Source of the DNA: Symmachiella macrocystis
Lineage (GTDB): Bacteria > Planctomycetota > Planctomycetia > Planctomycetales > Planctomycetaceae
Assembly: GCF_007860075.1 (NCBI RefSeq)
Contig: NZ_SJPP01000001.1
Location: forward strand, 372,001-436,000
DNA length: 64,000 bases
Reading direction: 5' to 3'
Made by a program: the position numbers and the translations under genes. Numbering within the stretch: position 1 is the first letter of the stretch; every line of letters starts with the position of its first letter. This document shows positions 57,829 to 64,000 of the stretch, one piece after another. The notes beneath the pieces are model-generated. The model worked only from the letters and a program-made list of their open reading frames with translations. It was not told the DNA's origin and did no database searches.

Positions 57829-58980
57829 ATGACAGACATCAGTTTCACTACCGGGATAAGTCGGCCCACGTCGCAAAAACATCGGGAACAGCTAGTCGCT
57901 TTGACCGCTCTCGCGACCAATGGCCGCGTATTCCGTGCCGGTTTGTGTGCCATGTTCGTCGTGCTGACGGGACAATTATCAACGGTCAACGGGGCCGACA
58001 CGGTTACGATAAAAAGTACCAACAAGACCGTCAGCGGCGATGTTTCTGAAATCACCCGAGATTCGGTGTCGGTGAAATCGCTCTCGCGAACGGTCAAAAT
58101 TCCGGCCAACGACGTGGCTGCAATCAAATGGTCGAAGGAACCGGCGAAACTCAATATCGCGCGCGGCGATGAACGCCGCGGACGATTTGCCGAAGCGTTG
58201 GAAGACTACGAGGAAATTCAAGGTTCGATCAATTCCCCGTCGGCAGAGTTAAAGACCGACCTAGAATTCGGCATCGCGAACTGCACGGCGGAATTGGCAC
58301 TGCAATCCGAGGGGGACGATGCCGATGCGGTCGCTCAACTCGAAGCATTTCTCAAGGCGTACCCGCAAAGCTACCATTACTACAAAAGCCTCGAGCTCTT
58401 GGGCCGGTTGTACACTCAACAACAAGCTTGGGACAATGCGGAACGCAGTTATCAGGAGCTAGCAAAATCCTCGCTGCCCGAATACCAGATGACAGCCAAA
58501 ATCGGCGAAGGGCGTATTCTGCTATCGCAGGGTGGTGATGACACAGCAGCTGCCAAGGCGGCATTCGATGCTGTAATCAAAATGGATGTATCGTCCCCCA
58601 GTGAAAAAAACAAGCAGTTTGAAGCGAAGTTGGGACTGGCCCGCTGCCTGGTTCGCGAACAGAAATATGCCGAATCGCTAGAAATTCTAGACCAAGTTGT
58701 TTCCGATACGAACATTACCGATGAAGAGGTTCTGGCCAACGCCTACATTCAACAAGGCAAATGCCACATGGCGGCCGATCAAAACAAATTAGCCGTCTTG
58801 TCGTTTTTGCACGTCGATACGCTCTTGTTTCAAGCCCAAGGGCCGCATGCCGAAGCACTGTACTATTTAACGCGATTGTGGCCGAAAGTCGGTAAAACAA
58901 AGCGGGGGGAAGATGCCCGCATGAAGCTGGAAACAAAATTTCCGGAGAGCCGGTGGGTCAAGCAATTGAACGACAACTGA
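57829..58980 (+). CDS. Exported TPR protein
   Basis: A 383-aa protein with an N-terminal hydrophobic segment (about residues 35-55, ending VNGAD) that should export it. A small beta region follows (about 57-95; TKTVSGDVSEITRDSVSVKS-like), then tetratricopeptide-type helices across about 110-380 (for example GDERRGRFAEALEDYEEI and LAVLSFLHVDTLLFQAQG). It precedes a TolQ-type and two ExbD-type genes in the same direction, so a role with a Tol/Exb-like complex is possible. The ATG at 57829 has CAGGGAGACG upstream; the frame opens at 57712. Confidence 0.8.
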   Translation: MTDISFTTGISRPTSQKHREQLVALTALATNGRVFRAGLCAMFVVLTGQLSTVNGADTVTIKSTNKTVSGDVSEITRDSVSVKSLSRTVKIPANDVAAIKWSKEPAKLNIARGDERRGRFAEALEDYEEIQGSINSPSAELKTDLEFGIANCTAELALQSEGDDADAVAQLEAFLKAYPQSYHYYKSLELLGRLYTQQQAWDNAERSYQELAKSSLPEYQMTAKIGEGRILLSQGGDDTAAAKAAFDAVIKMDVSSPSEKNKQFEAKLGLARCLVREQKYAESLEILDQVVSDTNITDEEVLANAYIQQGKCHMAADQNKLAVLSFLHVDTLLFQAQGPHAEALYYLTRLWPKVGKTKRGEDARMKLETKFPESRWVKQLNDN

Positions 58981-59138
58981 GGTTTGAAAACACCTTTGCT
59001 GGATTTTGAGTCACCATCAGGTTTACAATGTAAGTCACCAAGTCTTCGCCGTTTCTGCGGTTCGCAAAATCACAAATTCAGAAATTTGCTCTACGCAATG
59101 ACGTCCGGCAATTGGCCGGATCATAAGGGGAACAGAAC

Positions 59139-60032
59139 ATGTTGAACCGCTTTGGTATGCCGGGTGGACGGATTCGCTTTTGGTCATGGTTGGTAATTTC
59201 CGGCATTTTGCTTGGTTTTGCGGCCGCCGACCTACCGGGTATCGGCCCCGCCTCGGTACACGCCCAGGCGGATCCCGCAGCCGCCAACGATAACGCAGAG
59301 CCTGCCGCCGCTCCCGCTCCCGCCGCCGCAGAGCCGCCCGCAGCTGAAGCAGCGACCCCCGCCAAGAAATCAGGCGATCGCAGCTTACTGTTTTGGATGA
59401 TTGAAGCTTCGGGAGTCTTTGGTCTGATCTTGTTATTGCTCTCATTCGTCATGGTGGCGTTGTCCGTGATGAATGCACTGCAGATCCGCCGTGACATTTT
59501 CATCCCCCCCGCCTTCGTCGAAACGTTCGAACAGCAGATCGCGAAAAAGGACTATCAAACGGCTTATGACACAGCACGCAACGACGACTCCTATCTCGCA
59601 CGGGTGATGACAGCCGGATTGGGTAAAATCAGCCGGGGACAAAAAGAGGCCATGGAAGGCATGCAAGAGGCCGGCGAACAAGAGGCGATGGAAATCGAAC
59701 ACAAGCTCAGCTTTTTGGCGTTAATCGGTTCAATCGCTCCCATGTTCGGACTGATGGGAACGGTGTACGGTATGATCGCCTCCTTTCGCGTGATCGCCAA
59801 CAGCGAAACCAGTCCCAAACCGGCGCAACTAGCCGAAGGGATTTCGACGGCGTTGTTCACCACACTCGAAGGGTTGATTGTGGCAATCCCCGCCATGGTG
59901 GCTTATCTGGTACTTCGCAACCGCTTGGCACGGTTGTCAAGCGAAGTCGGCATGGTGAGCGAAAGTTTGATCACCCAGTTGACCCCTTCGCGAAAATCAT
60001 CGGGCGGGTCCTCACAAGCGTCCAAGGAGTAG
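59139..60032 (+). CDS. MotA/TolQ/ExbB proton channel family protein
   Basis: A 297-aa inner-membrane protein. A first hydrophobic segment (about residues 12-30) precedes an Ala/Pro-rich low-complexity stretch (38-75). The TolQ/ExbB core with three membrane segments (about 88-110, 190-215 and 245-270) follows; FLALIGSIAPMFGLMGTVYGMI is the classic motif. It should form the proton channel with the two ExbD-like proteins downstream. The ATG at 59139 is preceded by AAGGGGAAC. Confidence 0.92.
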   Translation: MLNRFGMPGGRIRFWSWLVISGILLGFAAADLPGIGPASVHAQADPAAANDNAEPAAAPAPAAAEPPAAEAATPAKKSGDRSLLFWMIEASGVFGLILLLLSFVMVALSVMNALQIRRDIFIPPAFVETFEQQIAKKDYQTAYDTARNDDSYLARVMTAGLGKISRGQKEAMEGMQEAGEQEAMEIEHKLSFLALIGSIAPMFGLMGTVYGMIASFRVIANSETSPKPAQLAEGISTALFTTLEGLIVAIPAMVAYLVLRNRLARLSSEVGMVSESLITQLTPSRKSSGGSSQASKE

Positions 60033-60113
60033 TGGATCACGAGTGGTTTGTTGCGATTGACCGCACGGTGATCGCGTTTCCACACGAGCGACAAGTGAAT
60101 TCGAGAACACCGC

Positions 60114-60596
60114 ATGCGATTCCATAAACACGATCCCTTTTTGTCTGAAGCCGACATGACGCCGATGATCGACGTCGTGTTTCAGTTGATCGCGTTTTTT
60201 ATGGTGATCATCAACTTCGAAGCGACTCAGGCGGACGAGCGGGTCAAACTCCCCAGTAGCGACTTAGCACGACCGACTAAAGTCAAGCCCGACCAGGAGT
60301 TGGTGCTCAATATCGGTTTCGTACGGGATGAGGATGGGAATCCGCTCGATCCCGAACCGTTTGTCTTCTATGCCGGTGACGAAAAAATTCGCATCTCGGA
60401 CATGGCGGCAAAATTAAATCTCGAAGCGGAGTTCTTTCAACGGAAAAACAAGGTCGCCAACGACAGCATCAAAACAACAGTGATCATCCGTGCCGACGCC
60501 GAAGTCCCCACGGGGATGATTCAAGAATTGATTAAATTGTGTCGCGAAGCCAAGTTCGAAAAATTTCACCTCAAGGCCAAGTCGGAAGAGCCTTGA
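60114..60596 (+). CDS. ExbD/TolR family protein (first copy)
   Basis: A 160-aa bitopic protein. After a short cytoplasmic start, one membrane segment (about residues 15-38, MTPMIDVVFQLIAFFMVI) carries the conserved Asp of the family. The periplasmic domain has the TTVIIRADAEVPTGMIQEL motif. It should work with the TolQ-like protein encoded just upstream to use proton force in the envelope. A second ExbD-type gene follows. Confidence 0.93.
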   Translation: MRFHKHDPFLSEADMTPMIDVVFQLIAFFMVIINFEATQADERVKLPSSDLARPTKVKPDQELVLNIGFVRDEDGNPLDPEPFVFYAGDEKIRISDMAAKLNLEAEFFQRKNKVANDSIKTTVIIRADAEVPTGMIQELIKLCREAKFEKFHLKAKSEEP

Positions 60597-60704
60597 CGAA
60601 ACTCAGCCTCCCACAAAGTCGGTCGCTAGGTCATCGCGCTGTGCTCCCCAACGGAGGCGGCGCACCGCGGTTTTGCAACGATTGGTCGAACGGACGAGAA
60701 TTCC

Positions 60705-61199
60705 ATGCGATTTTCTAAACAGCGCAGCGGTTATCGCCGCATTGAAGCACAGATGGCGCCGATGATCGACGTGGTGTTTCTGCTGCTGATTTTCTTCATG
60801 TTGACGTTGAAGGTCGTTTCCTCTGAGGGGGACTTCAGTATCAATATGCCGATCGGCGCTCCGGCCCCATCAAATGAAGATATCCAAACACTGCCGATCA
60901 AAGTTCGCCTGACGGCCGACGAAAACGGGCAACTGGCCGGAGTCTCATTGAATAACCAACAACTGGGCAACACGGATGTCGCCTTTGAACGGCTCAACAC
61001 CGGAATCCTCAGAGTTATTGGCAAGCCCGGCAATCCGCTGACTAGCGACATGGAGGTCGAGATCGATGCTGATTTTGGTCTGCATTATCGCTACACCGTC
61101 CAAGCGATCAGCGCCTGCACCGGCAAAGTGAACTCCAAAGGCCAACCGGTGAAATACATCGAGAAAATTAAATTCTCGCAACCCCGCAAAGCGGAATGA
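60705..61199 (+). CDS. ExbD/TolR family protein (second copy)
   Basis: A 164-aa bitopic protein with the membrane segment APMIDVVFLLLIFFMLTL containing the conserved Asp, then a periplasmic domain (VEIDADFGLHYRYTVQAISACTG). It resembles the first ExbD in the membrane segment but diverges in the periplasmic part, so the two may form a mixed complex around one TolQ-like channel. It ends the TPR-TolQ-ExbD-ExbD run. Confidence 0.93.
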   Translation: MRFSKQRSGYRRIEAQMAPMIDVVFLLLIFFMLTLKVVSSEGDFSINMPIGAPAPSNEDIQTLPIKVRLTADENGQLAGVSLNNQQLGNTDVAFERLNTGILRVIGKPGNPLTSDMEVEIDADFGLHYRYTVQAISACTGKVNSKGQPVKYIEKIKFSQPRKAE

Positions 61200-61223
61200 C
61201 TGCCGGGTAGAACGTCTCGCCAA

Positions 61224-62174
61224 TTAGCCGCGGGGATGGCAGGCACGGTGGACCGCTTTAAGCCGACTGTGTTCGACTTGCGTATAGATCTGCGTTGTCG
61301 AAATGCTGGCATGCCCCAACAGTTCTTGCACCGCGCGAATATCCGCGCCGCCGGCCAACAGATGTGTGGCAAAGCTGTGGCGCAGTGTGTGGGGACTGAC
61401 TCGCTGGCTGGCGCCGACCCGTGCGGCATAGCGTTTCACCAATCGCCAAATGGAAATCCGTGACAGTCCCCCGCCGCTACGCGACATGAACAACCAATCC
61501 GCATCACGGAACTGGGCCAGTTCGGGGCGTTCCTGTTCCAAATAGGTTTGAATCGCCGCCACAGTGAGCGGATTGAGCGAGACGATCCGTTCCTTATTTC
61601 CCTTGCCGACACAGCGAGCGAAGTTCTCATCCAAATGCAGGTCGGATAACGTCAAATCGGAGACCTCCGAAGCACGGCAACCGGTGGCGTACAAGAGCGA
61701 CAACAACGCACGATCCCGTCGAGGGTACCGGTCGAATTCGCCCTGAGGCGCTGCCAGCAATTTGTCGACCATGTCAGGGCTGAGCACCGTCGGCAAGTAC
61801 TGCCACAGCTTGGGCGAGTTGAGCAGGTCGACCACGTTTTGCAACAAAATGCCTTCCAACACTAAATAGCGGAAGAACATTTTGATCGCCACTAAGTGTC
61901 GAGACACGGTCGTGGGAGCCAACTGCCGTTCATTGAGATGTTGTAGATAACCGGTCAGCAATTTGAGATCAACATCTGCAACCCGCACGGTCCGTTGCGT
62001 TGCGTACCAAGTAAAGAACTGAACCAAATCCGAACGATAAGCGCTCAGTGTGTTGGCGGACATACCGCATTCGACTTCGAGATATTGCAGAAACGATGTG
62101 AGATACTGCGCCGGATTTTGCCCACCCGTCGCCGCCACCGCCGCCGCACTGCGTGGTTTTTTACGTGGTGGCAT
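61224..62174 (-). CDS. Tyrosine recombinase XerC/XerD
   Basis: A 316-aa site-specific recombinase of the Xer type that resolves chromosome dimers. A SAM-like N-terminal domain (about 22-105) and the catalytic domain follow; conserved residues are Arg in TGCRASEVSDL, His-x-x-Arg in HTLRHSFATHLL, His in GHASISTTQIY and the nucleophile Tyr there. XerC and XerD cannot be separated by eye. No phage or integron genes accompany it, so a housekeeping role is likely. It is convergent with the second ExbD gene. Confidence 0.93.
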   Translation of the reverse strand: MPPRKKPRSAAAVAATGGQNPAQYLTSFLQYLEVECGMSANTLSAYRSDLVQFFTWYATQRTVRVADVDLKLLTGYLQHLNERQLAPTTVSRHLVAIKMFFRYLVLEGILLQNVVDLLNSPKLWQYLPTVLSPDMVDKLLAAPQGEFDRYPRRDRALLSLLYATGCRASEVSDLTLSDLHLDENFARCVGKGNKERIVSLNPLTVAAIQTYLEQERPELAQFRDADWLFMSRSGGGLSRISIWRLVKRYAARVGASQRVSPHTLRHSFATHLLAGGADIRAVQELLGHASISTTQIYTQVEHSRLKAVHRACHPRG

Positions 62175-62669
62175 AAATAGCTAACTCCCAATGACGGTTG
62201 CACAAGTTTGTATTGCCGAGATCAGCACAGTGTTCCAATACAACACACCGTTGGTCTGAAAAACATTCTAAAACGGACCACTTGCCGCCAGTGGCACGCA
62301 TTCTTCAACGCGATACTGGTAGTATTAAGATCGGCGAAATCGCATCCCGGCGATGAACGTTTCAATGGCAGCCCAGAAACCTTTTCCGGTAAAGGTTCCC
62401 TCTAGGCCCGCAGCACTGCCGCTGCCGCGTGCACCTGCTGCATTTTGAGGCAATCGAAGCTGCGTGGCGAAATAAATTTGGTGTAGTCCCTCAACTTCTT
62501 CCGGAATCGCGCGAAATATGGCGCCGGTTTTTCGTTGTTCATTATTGAGAGGACGCTGCGCACATTGGTTGGGAAACAAGTATTCCAAAGAAAGTTTCCT
62601 TTCCAGTGCCTGACCTTCTCGCGTATAATCGACCAATGTCGTAACTCGTCACCCGTTGACTTTGAAGAT
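62175..62669. other. Divergent spacer between Xer gene and membrane protein gene
   Basis: About 495 bases. A minus-strand ORF (62325-62636) starts only at a TTG and shows no family features, so it is not called. On the plus strand TATAAT at 62624-62629 has a poor -35 partner (TTTCCA at 62600-62605, 18-base gap) and may be the promoter of the membrane protein gene. Confidence 0.35.
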
Positions 62670-63536
62670 ATGGGGAAACGATTGAACCGAACTCGTCCGA
62701 CTGAACGCCACCGTGTTGATCGCAGCTATGTTGATCACAGTGGAGCGGAATTGGATATTGTCCACCAAACTCGGTGGGTGGCACTGGCGATCCTGCTGTC
62801 GGTTTGTGCGACCGCCTGTGTTGCCGTGTTGTTCATCGTCGACATTCCTGTGACGTGGCATGTCTGGGCGGCGTACCTATTGGTGATCCCTGCTGTCGGC
62901 CTGTTGCTGTTGTCCATGCTGTTTGTTGCCAAGGGGCAAGGCCGCATGACACGACTCCCGTTTTGGATGGGTTTTGGTTTTATCGTCGGCGGGATCGCGT
63001 TCGACGTTTGGGCAACATTGCTGCAATCTCCGGATCTTGCCCTCGAAGGCAATATGGTCATCAGCGCGTTGTTGTATACCGACCACGATCCTGATTTCAT
63101 CTATGTCTATGGGTTGGGACTGCAGTCGATATTGTGCTGCATTATGATCTTGCTCTGGGCTGGATTCCTCCGGCATCGCCACGCATGGTTTGCCGATGTG
63201 ATGAACGATGCACCGCTCACATACGCCGAGTTTCTGAAAGCGACGACCGGCGGCGGAAAACTTTCCTGGCGACAATACATCGTACCGGGAGGGATGTCGG
63301 ATTTTTTATGCGGCTACCACGTGCTGCTGTGGACCCTGCCGCCGATGCTGGTCTACGCCGCCGCCTTTCGTTGGTACGCCGGCTTGGATTGGTTTGAAAT
63401 CGTTCCTGGCCCCTATTCCATCTTGGGCGTGCGGATGATGATTGGCATGGCCGCGGTCATCTTCACCGTCTTCTTCGTTTGGCTGTATCGCGAGTTCAAT
63501 ACGCGCACTACGAATGCCCACGAGACGGTTCAATAA
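62670..63536 (+). CDS. Hypothetical multi-pass membrane protein, 288 aa
   Basis: About six hydrophobic segments (around residues 32-56, 60-80, 90-112, 140-165, 205-235 and 250-280) mark an integral membrane protein. A cytoplasmic loop between the fourth and fifth carries TTGGGKLSWRQYIVPGG. No family is recognised. The ATG at 62670 is chosen because it gives a short charged N-terminus; the frame opens at 62535. Function unknown. Confidence 0.65.
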   Translation: MGKRLNRTRPTERHRVDRSYVDHSGAELDIVHQTRWVALAILLSVCATACVAVLFIVDIPVTWHVWAAYLLVIPAVGLLLLSMLFVAKGQGRMTRLPFWMGFGFIVGGIAFDVWATLLQSPDLALEGNMVISALLYTDHDPDFIYVYGLGLQSILCCIMILLWAGFLRHRHAWFADVMNDAPLTYAEFLKATTGGGKLSWRQYIVPGGMSDFLCGYHVLLWTLPPMLVYAAAFRWYAGLDWFEIVPGPYSILGVRMMIGMAAVIFTVFFVWLYREFNTRTTNAHETVQ

Positions 63537-63716
63537 ACCACCGCCCTCCCCTGCTCAATCGCGTGATATCAAGGCTTATGCTGCGCCCGAAGAATCGCCT
63601 AGGGATTGTGGATCGCAGCGATCGGTTCGATGCTGGTTGACAGCCGCGCTGAAAATCGCGATGACAGGGGGGAATCGCTATCTCCCGAAAACCGCGTACC
63701 GCCGGCCCCGATCGCT

Positions 63717-64000
63717 ATGACCGCCGACTTTTTACCAACCGCCGAATTACGGCTCTTAAAATATCGTGCGGAGTTACTGCTCCGTCTGCGGGAAACCTTC
63801 AACAACCACGGTTATTGGGAAGTGGAGACGCCGCTCCTCTCGCACGAATCGGTCGTCGACGCGCATCTCGATCCCTTTGTGGTCGAACAACGCTATTTTC
63901 TGCAGACGTCTCCCGAACTGGGGATGAAGCGATTATTGACGGCCGGAGCGGACGCGATTTTTCAAATCACCCGCGCCTTCCGTCGCGGCGAATACGGACA
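63717..64000 (+). CDS. epmA: EpmA/GenX-like ligase, class II lysyl-tRNA synthetase paralogue (partial, runs off right edge)
   Basis: The first 94 codons are present from the ATG at 63717. They match the start of the EpmA group, which is a lysyl-tRNA synthetase-like catalytic domain without the anticodon-binding domain: [20 protein letters not shown], then [17 protein letters not shown] and [14 protein letters not shown], the class II motif 1/2 region. Such enzymes attach beta-lysine to elongation factor P. The absence of an N-terminal anticodon domain supports EpmA over LysS. The efp and epmB genes are not in the window. Confidence 0.8.
   Translation, partial: MTADFLPTAELRLLKYRAELLLRLRETFNNHGYWEVETPLLSHESVVDAHLDPFVVEQRYFLQTSPELGMKRLLTAGADAIFQITRAFRRGEYG

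Noticed and set aside
61224-62174. Integrase marking a mobile island
   Set aside because: Xer-type sequence without phage genes, attachment-site repeats or a tRNA nearby; a housekeeping recombinase is more likely.
62325-62636. Minus-strand ORF of 103 codons in the Xer/membrane-protein spacer
   Set aside because: Starts only at TTG, has no motif, and a plausible plus-strand -10 box lies at its 5' end.

Overview
The window looks like chromosomal DNA of a member of the Planctomycetota, most likely the order Planctomycetales. The signs are a secreted propeller/HEAT/cytochrome protein of the PVC-group type (13210-16611), a planctomycete-style sulfatase, Gfo/Idh/MocA oxidoreductases (one with a Tat signal), a DcaP-like porin, a membrane-anchored Ser/Thr kinase, many small lipoproteins, and frequent GTG/TTG starts. 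No rRNA, tRNA, CRISPR array, insertion sequence or prophage was seen. The genus is not claimed.

Layout. 1-5.3 kb: a lipoprotein start on the minus strand, then the elongation genes mreB-mreC-mreD-PBP2. 5.3-11.2 kb (minus strand): a Fur-family regulator, a DcaP-like porin, a Ser/Thr kinase and a Kef-type antiporter. 11.5-13.0 kb: a small accessory patch with a HicA-like mini-protein and an HTH protein behind a consensus sigma-70 promoter, then a heptanucleotide tandem repeat. 13.2-23.4 kb: the large dehydrogenase/cytochrome protein, glgC, an 812-aa secreted protein, a STAS protein, a cyclophilin and a sulfatase. 23.6-31.5 kb: an AcuI/YhdH-type reductase, then phnA, a secreted CBM9-like protein, phnY and phnW. 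Together PhnW, PhnY and PhnA form a complete route from 2-aminoethylphosphonate to acetate and phosphate. A phosphatase-like/CxxCH fusion and a small lipoprotein follow. 31.7-35.1 kb (minus strand): hisB, hisC and a Tat-exported oxidoreductase. 35.3-38.7 kb: gltX and glnS. 38.8-52.9 kb: mixed genes, including a glutaredoxin/DsbD-like membrane fusion, a macrodomain protein flanked by palindromic repeats, a second MocA oxidoreductase, a DUF255 thioredoxin-like protein fused to a DsbD N-terminal-like domain, a YkgJ Cys-cluster protein, an aminotransferase and a LOG-family protein. 53.1-64 kb: ribE, ksgA, guaB, a secreted protein, a perfect palindromic terminator, a TPR protein with a TolQ/ExbB and two ExbD/TolR proteins, a Xer recombinase, a membrane protein and the start of an EpmA-like ligase.

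The most system-like novelty is the two-gene HicA-like/HTH module at 12035-12839. Its promoter is a perfect TTGACA-N16-TATAAT with an inverted repeat over the -35 box, and the first gene is nearly leaderless. Also notable are several redox and domain fusions, the complete PhnW-PhnY-PhnA cluster, and at least two families of dispersed intergenic repeats that sometimes supply the stop codon of the neighbouring gene. All functions are read from sequence motifs and memory of the families; no database search was run.
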